NCBI RefSeq assembly: GCF_009861505.1
Contig: NZ_WTFT01000057.1
Coordinates: 1-48,015 of the forward strand
Source of the DNA: Pseudomonas izuensis
GTDB lineage: Bacteria; Pseudomonadota; Gammaproteobacteria; Pseudomonadales; Pseudomonadaceae
DNA: 48,015 nucleotides
Direction: 5' to 3'
A program made the translations under genes and the position numbers. Shown here piece by piece: positions 31,519 through 39,641 of this stretch; positions within the stretch are counted from its first letter, which is position 1, and every line of letters begins with the position of its first letter. Under the pieces are notes generated by a model. The model ran no database searches. It worked only from the letters and a program-made list of their open reading frames with translations, and was not told where the DNA came from.

Positions 31519-31549
31519 TTGACCTTAAAGTTGACTTTAAACCTAAAGT
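31519..31549 (+). promoter_or_regulatory. MerR-type promoter of the alpha/beta hydrolase
   Basis: -35 TTGACC (31519-31524), 19-base spacer, -10 TAAAGT (31544-31549). The spacer contains TTAAAGT-N2-ACTTTAA, a perfect dyad. The first 14 bases are the same as at 29904. The site also overlaps the start region of the divergent MerR gene, suiting autoregulation. Confidence 0.75.
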
Positions 31550-31750
31550 GATTTGGCGGCCAAGCGACGCAGCGGTCATGCGTTGCTAAAACGCCATGGC
31601 ATTCAGGGGCAGGAGAAAACCAAACCAGGACCATTCCCTCTGAACCACCTATTGGATGGCCTGCACGTTGTCTACAAGGGCCACGTTCAACAAGGGTCAC
31701 GATCAGAACACGAATGGTCATACCCTCCATTTCATTCAGGAGATGCGAAC

Positions 31751-32581
31751 ATGGGTTATGTCACTACGCAGGACGGTGTTGAGATCTTTTACAAAGACTG
31801 GGGTCCACGGGATGCCCCAGTGATCTTTTTTCATCACGGATGGCCGCTCAGCGCGGACGACTGGGATGCACAGATGCTGTTTTTCCTGGCGAACGGTTAC
31901 CGGGTGGTTGCACACGACCGACGTGGTCACGGGCGATCCAGTCAGGTCTGGGACGGGCATGACATGGATCACTATGCAGATGACGTTGCGGCCGTAGTCG
32001 ACCATCTTGGCGTGCAGGGTGCAGTCCATGTGGGCCACTCCACCGGCGGTGGTGAAGTCATCCATTACATTGCGCGCCACGGCGAAGACCGGGTGTCGAA
32101 GGCAGCCATCATCAGCGCCGTACCACCCTTGATGGTTCAGACGCCGAGCAATCCAGGCGGCTTGCCGAAGTCGGTTTTCGATGACTTGCAGGCCCAGCTC
32201 AAAGCCAACCGCGCCCAGTTCTACCATGATGTTCCCGCTGGACCTTTCTACGGTTACAACCGCCCGGGTGCAAAACCGTCCGAGGGCATCATCCTCAATT
32301 GGTGGCGCCAAGGCATGATGGGTTGTGCAAAGGCACATTACGACGGGATCGTGGCCTTTTCCCAGACTGACTTTACCGACGATCTGAAGAGCATCAAGAT
32401 CCCCGTGCTGGTGATGCATGGTGATGATGATCAGATCGTGCCATATGAAAACTCCGGGCTCTTGTCAGCCAGGCTCTTGCAAAACAGCACGCTGAAAACC
32501 TACTCGGGCTTCCCGCATGGAATGCCCACAACGAACGCCGATACCATCAACGCCGATTTGCTCGCTTTCCTGCGAGGTTAG
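31751..32581 (+). CDS. Alpha/beta hydrolase, non-haem chloroperoxidase-like
   Basis: A 276-residue hydrolase (MGYVTTQDGVEIFYKDWGPR) of the cofactor-free haloperoxidase/esterase group. The oxyanion region is F-F-H-H-G-W-P-L-S, the nucleophile Ser97 lies in GHSTGGGE, the acid in M-H-G-D-D-D-Q-I-V-P, and the His in S-G-F-P-H-G-M. ATG 31751 has CAGGAG 9-14 bases upstream; the 66-codon extension from 31553 is rejected as leader. The MerR-type promoter gives a leader of about 190 bases, longer than usual. No signal peptide, so cytoplasmic. Perhydrolase or esterase activity is the family expectation; the natural substrate is unknown. Confidence 0.9.
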   Translation: MGYVTTQDGVEIFYKDWGPRDAPVIFFHHGWPLSADDWDAQMLFFLANGYRVVAHDRRGHGRSSQVWDGHDMDHYADDVAAVVDHLGVQGAVHVGHSTGGGEVIHYIARHGEDRVSKAAIISAVPPLMVQTPSNPGGLPKSVFDDLQAQLKANRAQFYHDVPAGPFYGYNRPGAKPSEGIILNWWRQGMMGCAKAHYDGIVAFSQTDFTDDLKSIKIPVLVMHGDDDQIVPYENSGLLSARLLQNSTLKTYSGFPHGMPTTNADTINADLLAFLRG

Positions 32582-32683
32582 GCAGCAGGGGGGTGGCTAA
32601 AAACTGCCCCCCATTTCCTTCAAAGCCAAAAAACGATGCGTTGAAGATTCGACCAAGTGGCTAGAAGTTGAGCTGACCGAGTG

Positions 32684-32733
32684 AGCGTTTCTGGCCGGTT
32701 GCTACCTGTCGCGAACGGCAGTTGACGACCCAT
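32684..32733 (+). repeat. Dispersed intergenic repeat, copy 3
   Basis: This matches the copy at 16891-16939 at 40 of its last 43 bases. The segment GCGTTTCTGGCC corresponds to the half unit left of the IS (12699-12710). It lies between the convergent hydrolase and AraC genes. Confidence 0.75.
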
Positions 32734-32787
32734 GGCGGACGCCAAGTCCTGGAATTAAATGAGGCATATCCAAGAGTGACTGCCGGC

Positions 32788-33690
32788 CTACCTTTTCTCG
32801 CCTCGGGTTTCTCCAAGAATTCTTGCAGTATCGCGCGCGGGCGGTAAGCCAAACACCCGTGCGTAATCGCGACTGAATTGCGTAGCGCTTTCATAGCCGA
32901 CCTCAAACGCCGCATGGGTGACACTTTTGGCGTTGGCAACCATCAGCGTCCGCGCCTTTAGCAGGCGAACCCTTTTCTGATACTGCAACGGGCTCAATGC
33001 AGTGACGGCTTTGAAGTGACGGTGGAACGCCGAGACGCTCATCGCAGCACGGTCCGCCAGTGCCTCCACCCGTATGGATTCAGCGAAATCACGGCGAATG
33101 TACTGAATGGCCAGACTGACCCTGGCCATGGCGCTATCGGGGGCCGCGATGTCACGCAGCATCCAGCCATGAGGCCCTTGCAGAACACGAAACAGAATCT
33201 CACGTTCGTAGACGGGCGCCAGGGCCGCAATCTCTTCGGGCCGATTCATCAAGCGCAACATGCGTACCCAGGCATCCATCAGTTCAGGTGTGACCGGGGC
33301 GACCGAGAAGCCCGCATTCTTGTCGTATTGCCCGTCGGGCTTTGGAAGGTCGGCCAACAAGGTTGCCAGTACTGTCGGATCGAGTGTCAGGCTGACAGCG
33401 AGGTAAGGCTCACCATTGGCACTGGGGTGTACTTGGCCCACTGCCGGCAATTCAATGGACATCACGAAATACGTCGCCGGATCGTAGCGAAGCGTACGGT
33501 CTGCGATGGTCATCGATTTACTGCCTTGCAGGATCAGGTTGATCATCGGCTCGTAAACAGCTGCCAGCATATGCTCAGGAATTTCACCCTGCACCATGGC
33601 CACGCGCGCAATGCCCGTCTCTGTGCGGCGGTTTTCAGCTCGTGCAGCTAAAGCCCGAAGTTCTTTCAGTGGGTTCGTCATAAGCGGCAT
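32788..33690 (-). CDS. AraC family regulator with AraC_N domain
   Basis: A 300-residue regulator. The N-terminal half shows the AraC_N cupin-like pattern (Y-E-P-M-I-N-L-I-L-Q-G-S-K, then R-Y-D-P-A-T-Y-F-V-M-S-I-E-L-P). The C-terminal double HTH is at about 195-290 (S-V-S-A-F-H-R-H-F-K and V-G-Y-E-S-A-T-Q-F-S-R-D-Y-A-R-V-F-G). Met at 33681 is an alternative start, as neither has a strong ribosome site. Regulators of this subgroup usually stand divergent to an oxidoreductase gene. Here the divergent position holds only the first codons of an SDR, then a VOC protein, so the original target appears deleted. Confidence 0.88.
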   Translation of the reverse strand: MPLMTNPLKELRALAARAENRRTETGIARVAMVQGEIPEHMLAAVYEPMINLILQGSKSMTIADRTLRYDPATYFVMSIELPAVGQVHPSANGEPYLAVSLTLDPTVLATLLADLPKPDGQYDKNAGFSVAPVTPELMDAWVRMLRLMNRPEEIAALAPVYEREILFRVLQGPHGWMLRDIAAPDSAMARVSLAIQYIRRDFAESIRVEALADRAAMSVSAFHRHFKAVTALSPLQYQKRVRLLKARTLMVANAKSVTHAAFEVGYESATQFSRDYARVFGLPPARDTARILGETRGEKR

Positions 33691-33819
33691 CTGAACTCAG
33701 GCCGATGCACCCACGCAAGCAAAAAGCAGAAACAGGCAGGATTTGAGCAGGAACGGCTGCGTTCATGGCGAAGGCGATGGTTACTGTAATGACTCAATTC
33801 AGTGACATTGGAGAACCTT

Positions 33820-33873
33820 ATGAGCGTTGTCGTTATTACCGGTGGCAGCCGGGGAGGCATCCGCAATGCTTGA
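33820..33873 (+). pseudogene. SDR N-terminal remnant (17 codons) acting as leader ORF
   Basis: ATG 33820 reads MSVVVITGGSRGGIRNA then TGA. This is the first strand and glycine loop of a short-chain dehydrogenase, broken right after the cofactor motif. A GGAGAA site lies just upstream. Its last codons overlap the VOC start (ATG at 33866 inside it), so translation may be coupled to the next gene. Confidence 0.7.
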
Positions 33874-34267
33874 TCATGTTTTTATCTCGGTCAGTGACGT
33901 TGAACGCTCGATCCGTTTCTATACCGCAGCGCTGGCTCCGCTTGGCATCACCGGGCGGCTTGATTACGACGGTAAGGACGGTCCGCCAGGCCATCCGGAT
34001 CTCAAGGGCTTTGGTGCCAATGGGCGGGTATTTTTCTGGTTGCGCGAGGGTGTGGTAGAGGGGCGGGCGGCGCATGTTGGCTTCGTGGCGCATAGCAAGG
34101 CTGAAGTTAATGCCGCCTACGCAGCCGCCATGGAGCATGGCGCTATCGACAACGGTGCTCCAGGTGCCCGACTGCATTACGACCCCAATTATTACGCCGC
34201 CAATGTTCTTGATCCGGACGGCTACAGTCTCGAATTCGTCTACAAAAACTGGCAGCACGCGCAATGA
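33866..34267 (+). CDS. VOC family protein (glyoxalase/bleomycin-resistance fold)
   Basis: A 133-residue protein (MLDHVFISVSDVERSIRFYT) with the VOC beta-alpha-beta-beta-beta pattern. The N-terminal His4 and the C-terminal D-P-D-G-Y-S-L-E-F-V-Y metal-side Glu are both present, so it keeps at least two typical ligands. Such proteins include glyoxalases, dioxygenases and drug-binding proteins. Its start lies inside the SDR remnant ORF, and its stop overlaps the ATG of the next gene as ATGA, giving tight coupling with the saccharopine-dehydrogenase-like enzyme. The substrate is unknown. Confidence 0.88.
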   Translation: MLDHVFISVSDVERSIRFYTAALAPLGITGRLDYDGKDGPPGHPDLKGFGANGRVFFWLREGVVEGRAAHVGFVAHSKAEVNAAYAAAMEHGAIDNGAPGARLHYDPNYYAANVLDPDGYSLEFVYKNWQHAQ

Positions 34268-35241
34268 ATAAATTAATGATCTACGGCGCGACTGGCTACA
34301 CAGGTCGCATGGCTGCCGAGCATGCCAAAGCGCTGGGGCTGGACGTTGTTATTGCTGGGCGAACGGCGGAAAAGCTGGAGTCACTCGCTCAGCAACTTGA
34401 TATCCCGTATCGAGTGTTCAGCCCGGATGCCCCGACGGCGCAAGCGTTTGAAGGCATCGGTGTACTGCTGAATTTTGCAGGGCCTTTCGCTCGAACGGCG
34501 CAACCCTTGATGCACGCATGCATTGAGGTCGGGGTCGACTATCTGGATATCACCGCTGAGATCAATGTCTATCGGCTGGCGGAACAGTTGGGAGCACAGG
34601 CTGCGCAAGCTGACGTCATGTTGTTGCCTGGCGTTGGCTGGGACGTGGTGCCAACAGACTGTCTGGCGATGCATGTCGCCCGTCGCGTGCAGAGTCCGCA
34701 GACATTGAGAGTGGCGCTGCAGGTGGCCGGATCAATGTCACGGGGTTCGGCCATGAGTGTCAGCGAGATCATGGGGGCGGGTCTTCTGGCGCGAGTTGAC
34801 GGACAGCTTTTGGCAACACCGGATGCGCAACCGCGACACTTCGATTTTGGCCAGGGTCAGGCGTTGTGCGCTCCGTTATCGTTCGGTGACCTGGTCACCG
34901 GTTGGCGCTCTACCGCTATCCCGAATATTGCCATGTTTGTGCATATTACCGGCGACGCGTTCCCCGAAGGGGATCTGTCACAACTCCCGGACGGCCCAAG
35001 TACTCAAGAGCGTGACGATCATCGTGCCCGTGCAGTGGCTGAGGTGGTAGGCGCTGACGGTACGGTTGCGCGCTCAGTGATCGAGACCGTGAACGGCTAC
35101 AGCTATACACCTTTGGCCGCAGTGGAGGCAGCACGTCGGGTGTTGTGTGGCGATCGACGAGCCGGTTTTGAAACGCCGGCGCGGGTGTTCGGCATCGGAT
35201 TCGCCGAGACCATTGCCGGTACGACCATTACCGATTATTAG
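34264..35241 (+). CDS. Saccharopine dehydrogenase-like oxidoreductase (second homologue)
   Basis: A 325-residue protein (MNKLMIYGATGYTGRMAAEH) of the same family as the product at 27759-28838. Shared motifs are M-I-Y-G-A-x-G-Y-T-G, A-G-R, F-A-G-P-F near residue 76, D-Y-L-D-I-T-A-E near 98 and P-G-V-G-W-D-V-V-P-T-D near 125. It overlaps the VOC gene by four bases (ATGA) and is followed after 72 bases by a SnoaL-like gene on the same strand, so the three form an operon. The two homologues diverge considerably, so they are old paralogues or separate acquisitions rather than a recent duplication. The substrate is unknown. Confidence 0.85.
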   Translation: MNKLMIYGATGYTGRMAAEHAKALGLDVVIAGRTAEKLESLAQQLDIPYRVFSPDAPTAQAFEGIGVLLNFAGPFARTAQPLMHACIEVGVDYLDITAEINVYRLAEQLGAQAAQADVMLLPGVGWDVVPTDCLAMHVARRVQSPQTLRVALQVAGSMSRGSAMSVSEIMGAGLLARVDGQLLATPDAQPRHFDFGQGQALCAPLSFGDLVTGWRSTAIPNIAMFVHITGDAFPEGDLSQLPDGPSTQERDDHRARAVAEVVGADGTVARSVIETVNGYSYTPLAAVEAARRVLCGDRRAGFETPARVFGIGFAETIAGTTITDY

Positions 35242-35313
35242 GGCGCTACAACGCCTCGATTTCATACAAAGCCCGGAACCGTTCTCCCCCTCACTTCACA
35301 TAAGGCGTTATCC

Positions 35314-35778
35314 ATGTCGTCCAAATACCTTCAGGAAACCGCAGACAAGCTCTCGGTAGTTGAAACACTTTACCGATTCGCTGCCGGTATCGATTTGCAA
35401 GACAACGAACTTCTCGCATCGGCGTTTGCGGAAAATGCAGTTTCCGATTTCAGACCCGCGGCTGCCAAAGCGGGCTTTGAATACCCGGTGCTGGAAGGTC
35501 GGGACACGATCGTCGCGGCGCTGTCCGGAGCGCTCAGTCACGTCGAAACCACGCATTCGGTGACTAACCCCCGCGCCAGCGTCAATGGTGACAAGGCACA
35601 CCTGGATGCACTGGTGGAGGCGCAGCACGTGCTGAAAAACGATCTGTCGCGCCATTACCTCATGAAAAACCGTTACGACGTGGAAATGGTCAGGCAAGGC
35701 GAAGTTTGGCTCATTGAACGCGTCACGGTCGACAACGTCTGGCGCACCGGTGACCTGGCAGCTCTTTTCGGTAATTGA
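35314..35778 (+). CDS. SnoaL-like (NTF2 fold) protein
   Basis: A 154-residue protein (MSSKYLQETADKLSVVETLY) with the SnoaL_4-type start: an N-terminal helix with V-E-T-L-Y-R-F-A-A-G-I-D, then D-N-E-L-L-A-S-A-F-A-E-N-A-V-S-D-F and a C-terminal G-E-V-W-L-I-E-R-V-T-V-D strand. These are small polar-pocket enzymes or binding proteins, including ketosteroid-isomerase-like members. It is the last gene of the VOC/oxidoreductase operon, which suggests a common pathway with an unidentified cyclic or keto substrate. No strong terminator is visible in the 240 bases after it. Confidence 0.82.
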   Translation: MSSKYLQETADKLSVVETLYRFAAGIDLQDNELLASAFAENAVSDFRPAAAKAGFEYPVLEGRDTIVAALSGALSHVETTHSVTNPRASVNGDKAHLDALVEAQHVLKNDLSRHYLMKNRYDVEMVRQGEVWLIERVTVDNVWRTGDLAALFGN

Positions 35779-36022
35779 AAAAGGCATTCGGGAAGCGTCT
35801 GACTCGCCAACCGGGTCAGCGCATCCCGGACGTGCAGCCTTACTCGGAGGCAGGCTTGAGCAGCAGCCTGGTTATGTGACGGCCAGAGTGGGGGAGAGAC
35901 TTGGCCGTCACACGATTACCGGCACAGCGTTCAGTCGGGCATGAAAACGAAGGGGACCCGGGTTCAAGCCGGCAACGTTCGACGTCCGCCCCAGGCGTCA
36001 GGATCCCCCTTTTCTGCTTGCA

Positions 36023-36625
36023 TTAACTGGCGATCTTTTTTGCAAGTTCAGCAACGTGCTTGCCTTGGAAGCGCGCAATATCCAGTTCATTTTGTGACGG
36101 TTGCCGTTTCCCGTCGGCCCCGGCCAGAGTGGTGGCACCATAGGGTGTACCGCCGGTGATCTCATTCATATTGGTGAGCCCTGCGCAGGTGTAAGGCACA
36201 CCCACGATGACCATCCCTTGATGCAGCAGTGTGCTGTGGAATGACGTAATCGTGGTTTCCTGGCCCCCGTGCTGGGTTCCCGTTGACGCGAAAACACTAC
36301 CGATTTTCCCGACGAGCGCGCCCTTCATCCACAGCCCACCGGTCTGGTCGAGAAATGTGCGCATCTGTCCGGCCATGTTGCCAAAGCGTGTCGGAGTACC
36401 AAAGATGATGGCATCGTAATTGGCCAGCTCGTCAGGTGTCGCGATCGGGGCCTGCTGGTCGAGCTTGACACCGATGGCTGCCGCCTGTTCGGCCGGGATG
36501 GTTTCAGCCACACGTTTGAGCGTCACATCAACGCCAGATACGGATCGTGCGCCATCGGCGACGGCGTTCGCCATGGTTTCCAGGTGGCCATACATTGAGT
36601 AATAGAGAACAAGTACTTTCGCCAT
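36023..36625 (-). CDS. wrbA: WrbA, NAD(P)H:quinone oxidoreductase type IV
   Basis: A 200-residue flavodoxin-like quinone reductase (MAKVLVLYYSMYGHLETMAN). The FMN phosphate loop is Y-S-M-Y-G-H; the WrbA-specific G-T-P-T-R-F-G-N-M-A-G-Q-M lies near residue 76 and A-S-T-G-T-Q-H-G-G-Q-E-T-T near 113, with G-G-T-P-Y-G-A-T-T. WrbA is a tetrameric two-electron quinone reductase that limits redox cycling. It is a single-gene unit on the minus strand; the 210-base gap to the LysR gene holds no gene. It is more canonical than the flavodoxin at 14.6 kb. Confidence 0.95.
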   Translation of the reverse strand: MAKVLVLYYSMYGHLETMANAVADGARSVSGVDVTLKRVAETIPAEQAAAIGVKLDQQAPIATPDELANYDAIIFGTPTRFGNMAGQMRTFLDQTGGLWMKGALVGKIGSVFASTGTQHGGQETTITSFHSTLLHQGMVIVGVPYTCAGLTNMNEITGGTPYGATTLAGADGKRQPSQNELDIARFQGKHVAELAKKIAS

Positions 36626-36835
36626 GATTTTGTCCTGGGTTGGGACCCATTCGTCGGTTCGAAGAACTTGAATTACCCCGCTGCAACGAAGAGCAGCGTA
36701 GGCGTAGGTCGGCAGCCGCAGTCTGCAGAGACTTTGACGGCGTCCGGACTTAACACTAGCAGCTCCCCAGGGTGCCTGCCGTCAGTATCAGCCGCTGGTC
36801 GAGCTCTGAATCAAGCAGAAGCCGCGTGGGCTCAT

Positions 36836-37786
36836 TCAATCGATGGTTTCTCCTTCTTTCAATTGCCGGTCATATTCGACGATCGCTTCAATCGCTTTTT
36901 CCGCCATGGGTGAGAGCGTGCGATGCGCGAGATACGCGATGGCGAATTGCATGCTGAAGGCTTTTGCATCCTCGAGGACGATCCGGCGCAGCGTGCCTGC
37001 TGCCAGCTCACGCCGCACGGCGACCAGCGGGCCGCAGATTGCAGTGTCGGAGCATTCGGCGATTTCCTTCAGGGTCGTGAAGTTATTGCATTCGGCGCTG
37101 AATTCCAGATTTTCAGACGGCTTGTAACGCAGGCGTTTGCGTAATTCTTCGCGCATCGCTTCCGGCACCGGTACGGCAGCGATGCGCGCTTCGCGCAGAT
37201 TCGCCGTCATGCATTTCGCCTTTTCGAAGATCGGATGCTGCGGCCGGGCGAACCACCCGCATTCGTACGTGGACAATGTCACCACCGCCAGTTTGGGCGT
37301 CCACGGCACAGCGCGTTTTTCGGCAATAAAGAAATCGATTGCCTCGCCATGCAATCGCTCCAGCAACGTGTCCCAACTTTCCGCTTCCATTCGTAGTGCC
37401 AGCTGCGGGCACGACTGTGACAGCCTTGCGATTACGCCTGGCACGAAAACCGTTGCCGGGTAGGGGCCGACGCCGAAACGTACGTCGCCCAGACTGTGCC
37501 CCTTGAACAGCTTGATATCACGGTCGAGCGCCCGGCTTTCGAGCAGCACTCTGCGCGCACGCTCCACCACCAGTTTTCCCGCTGGCGTGAGGTCTATCCC
37601 GCGGTAGTGGCGATCACACAATTGCAGATCAAGCGTTTCCTCCAGTGCCTGAATGCTGCGCGTGAGTGCCGGTTGGCTCAAATGCAGTTTTTCCGCCGCG
37701 CGGGCGAAGGCGCCTTCGTCGGCCAGCGTGACCAAATGCTCCAGTTGGCGCAGATTCAAGGTATGCGCTCCATGCAATATCTCCAT
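36836..37786 (-). CDS. LysR family transcriptional regulator
   Basis: A 316-residue LysR protein (MEILHGAHTLNLRQLEHLVT). The winged helix covers about 10-70 with A-F-A-R-A-A-E-K-L-H-L-S-Q-P-A-L-T-R-S-I-Q-A-L-E, and the effector domain is complete. It is divergent from the DUF1254/DUF1214 gene with an 87-base gap. Its start codon is inside a 13-base palindrome (CATAATTATTATG), and a second dyad ATGCA-N2-TGCAT abuts it, so strong autoregulation is likely. Met at residue 1 has a weak ribosome site; a start a few residues later is possible. The ligand is unknown. Confidence 0.9.
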   Translation of the reverse strand: MEILHGAHTLNLRQLEHLVTLADEGAFARAAEKLHLSQPALTRSIQALEETLDLQLCDRHYRGIDLTPAGKLVVERARRVLLESRALDRDIKLFKGHSLGDVRFGVGPYPATVFVPGVIARLSQSCPQLALRMEAESWDTLLERLHGEAIDFFIAEKRAVPWTPKLAVVTLSTYECGWFARPQHPIFEKAKCMTANLREARIAAVPVPEAMREELRKRLRYKPSENLEFSAECNNFTTLKEIAECSDTAICGPLVAVRRELAAGTLRRIVLEDAKAFSMQFAIAYLAHRTLSPMAEKAIEAIVEYDRQLKEGETID

Positions 37787-37805
37787 AATTATTATGCAAA
37801 TGCAT
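37784..37805. promoter_or_regulatory. LysR-type operator at the divergent LysR/DUF1254 promoter
   Basis: The perfect palindrome CATAAT-T-ATTATG (37784-37796) includes the LysR start codon. It overlaps ATGCA-AA-TGCAT (37794-37805). The AT-rich island contrasts with the GC-rich surroundings. Confidence 0.6.
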
Positions 37806-37873
37806 TATAGGTTTGGTTCGTTTAGATTCATTCTGAATTTACAATAAAAACGACACGTAAGGAGCAAGGAGCC

Positions 37874-39433
37874 ATGTACCCGCCTAGCCGCTACAGACTG
37901 GAGCGCCTTTGGAGTCCGACGGCGCCCGAAACACCGATGTTACAAACTTCCAGGATGATTGCACTGGCGCTGCCACTCGGTTTTGCCGCCGTGTTGAGTG
38001 CTGCTGCCACGACTGCACTTGCCCACACAGAGGCAACGCCAGTGCAGGCAATGACCGCGCTTTCGGGTCCGGACGCCAATACCCGGATTACCGAACCCTA
38101 CGCGCGCCTGGTGGCGCGCGACGCCTGGTTCTGGGCCTGGCCAATGGTAAACATCTACAACCGCCGCCTGGCCAATACCAAGGCGCCCGAGCAGGGGCTC
38201 GTCGGTGGCGTGCTGCCGATGTCTCCGTTCAATCGCGTGACCATGCTGAGCGATTACATCAAGCCGGAACAACGCGCCATCGCTTGCCCTAACCAGGATG
38301 TCGTGTATGGCGCCGGTTACATGGCACTCGACGTCAGTCCGGTAGTGATCCAGGTGCCGGACTTCGGCGAGCGCTTCTGGGTCTATCAATTCTCCGACCT
38401 GCGTACAGACAGCATCGCCGGCCTTGGTGCGATGTACGGCACCAAGCCGGGCTTCTATCTGGTCGTCGGGCCGAACTGGCAAGGCGAAGTGCCCAAGGGT
38501 ATCGCCCAGGTGATCCGGGCGAGGTCCGATGCCGCCTTCATCGGCCCGCGGGTTTTCCAGGATGACACACCGCAGGACAGGCAAGCGGTGCAGGAGGTGA
38601 TCCAGGGTATCAACGTCTACCCGTTGGCCGAATACGACGGCACTATGAAACGCCGCGACTGGCGCAAGCTGCCGATATTCCCCAAGCGCGCTGACGGCAC
38701 GGGCGAAACCCGTTGGGTGCGCCCCGAGGTCTTTTTCGATCAATTGCCGCTCGTGCTGGACCTGGCGCCGCCACTGGCAGGAGAAGAGGCGCGCTACGCA
38801 CAAGTGCTGGCGGTGATCGCCGCTGCACAGAAAGATCCCGCGCTCAAGCAGGCGATGATCGACGAGGCGGAAAAAGCGGACCGGGAACTGGTCGACCCGT
38901 TGCTGCAGTTCCGCAACTGGGGCATTGCGCTGCCGCATCACTGGACCACCATCACCAACGGCGCGCGCTTCGGCACCGACTATTTCACGCGCACCGCCGT
39001 AGCGAAGTCGAACATTCTGGTCAATGCACCGAACGAGACGCGCTACTTCTATCAGGACCTGGATGCCGCCGGCATGCGACTCAACGGTGCGAATACCTAC
39101 ACCGTCACCTTCGCCAAAGGTCAAGTGCCGCCGGTGAAGGGTTTCTGGTCGCTGACGGCGTATGACGCGTCACACTTTTTCGTGCCCAACCCGCTCAACC
39201 GTTATTCGCTCGGCACCAAGAACAAGGACCTGAAGATCAACGCTGACGGGTCGCTGACGTTCTACGTACAGGCCGAGTCGCCGGGTGTGGACAAGGAAAG
39301 CAACTGGCTGCCGGTACCGAAGGCTGCCGATTTCTCGCTCTTCCTGCGAGCCTATTGGCCGGAAGAAGCAATCACTCAAGGCCGCTGGACGCCGCCAGCA
39401 GTGGACAAAAGCGTTATAGCGTCCAACAACTGA
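37874..39433 (+). CDS. Exported DUF1254/DUF1214 domain protein
   Basis: A 519-residue protein. ATG 37874 has AAGGAG directly upstream; an internal Met at 37937 (MLQTSRMIALALPLGF) would begin the signal peptide proper, which ends near ALA-HTEA. The DUF1254 domain (about 70-210) includes W-F-W-A-W-P-M-V-N-I-Y-N-R and Q-D-V-V-Y-G-A-G-Y-M-A-L-D. The DUF1214 domain at the C-terminus includes F-W-S-L-T-A-Y-D-A-S-H-F-F-V-P-N-P-L-N-R-Y-S-L-G. The pair occurs in many secreted bacterial proteins of unknown activity. The divergent LysR gene is the presumed regulator. Confidence 0.88.
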   Translation: MYPPSRYRLERLWSPTAPETPMLQTSRMIALALPLGFAAVLSAAATTALAHTEATPVQAMTALSGPDANTRITEPYARLVARDAWFWAWPMVNIYNRRLANTKAPEQGLVGGVLPMSPFNRVTMLSDYIKPEQRAIACPNQDVVYGAGYMALDVSPVVIQVPDFGERFWVYQFSDLRTDSIAGLGAMYGTKPGFYLVVGPNWQGEVPKGIAQVIRARSDAAFIGPRVFQDDTPQDRQAVQEVIQGINVYPLAEYDGTMKRRDWRKLPIFPKRADGTGETRWVRPEVFFDQLPLVLDLAPPLAGEEARYAQVLAVIAAAQKDPALKQAMIDEAEKADRELVDPLLQFRNWGIALPHHWTTITNGARFGTDYFTRTAVAKSNILVNAPNETRYFYQDLDAAGMRLNGANTYTVTFAKGQVPPVKGFWSLTAYDASHFFVPNPLNRYSLGTKNKDLKINADGSLTFYVQAESPGVDKESNWLPVPKAADFSLFLRAYWPEEAITQGRWTPPAVDKSVIASNN

Positions 39434-39455
39434 TTGATACCTCTGCTAGCGTGCG

Positions 39456-39641
39456 TTACCGGCCAGCGCTCTGGCCGCCGTCGACGTGCAGGATTTCTCC
39501 AGTAATGAACGCCGCCGAATCCAGGAACAGGATGGCGCTGGCAATTTCGCTGGCTTCGCCCATGCGCCCCAGTGGATGGAGGCTGCCCAGCATCTCGTAA
39601 TATTCCTCACTGTGCATGGGCGTCTTGGTGACGCCCGGAGG
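39456..39641 (-). pseudogene. SDR C-terminal remnant
   Basis: The minus strand encodes about 61 codons ending in TAA: P-G-V-T-K-T-P-M-H, then L-G-R-M-G-E-A-S-E-I-A-S-A-I-L-F-L-D-S-A and H-V-D-G-G-Q-S-A-G-R. This is the last quarter of a short-chain dehydrogenase with no start and no N-terminal part. Upstream of 39641 the frame loses SDR character. It is a deletion remnant adjoining the DUF1254 gene. Confidence 0.8.

Noticed and set aside
37940..39124. 394-codon minus frame opposite the DUF1254/DUF1214 gene
   Set aside because: Antisense shadow without signal peptide or motif; the plus strand has a strong ribosome site and two recognised domains.
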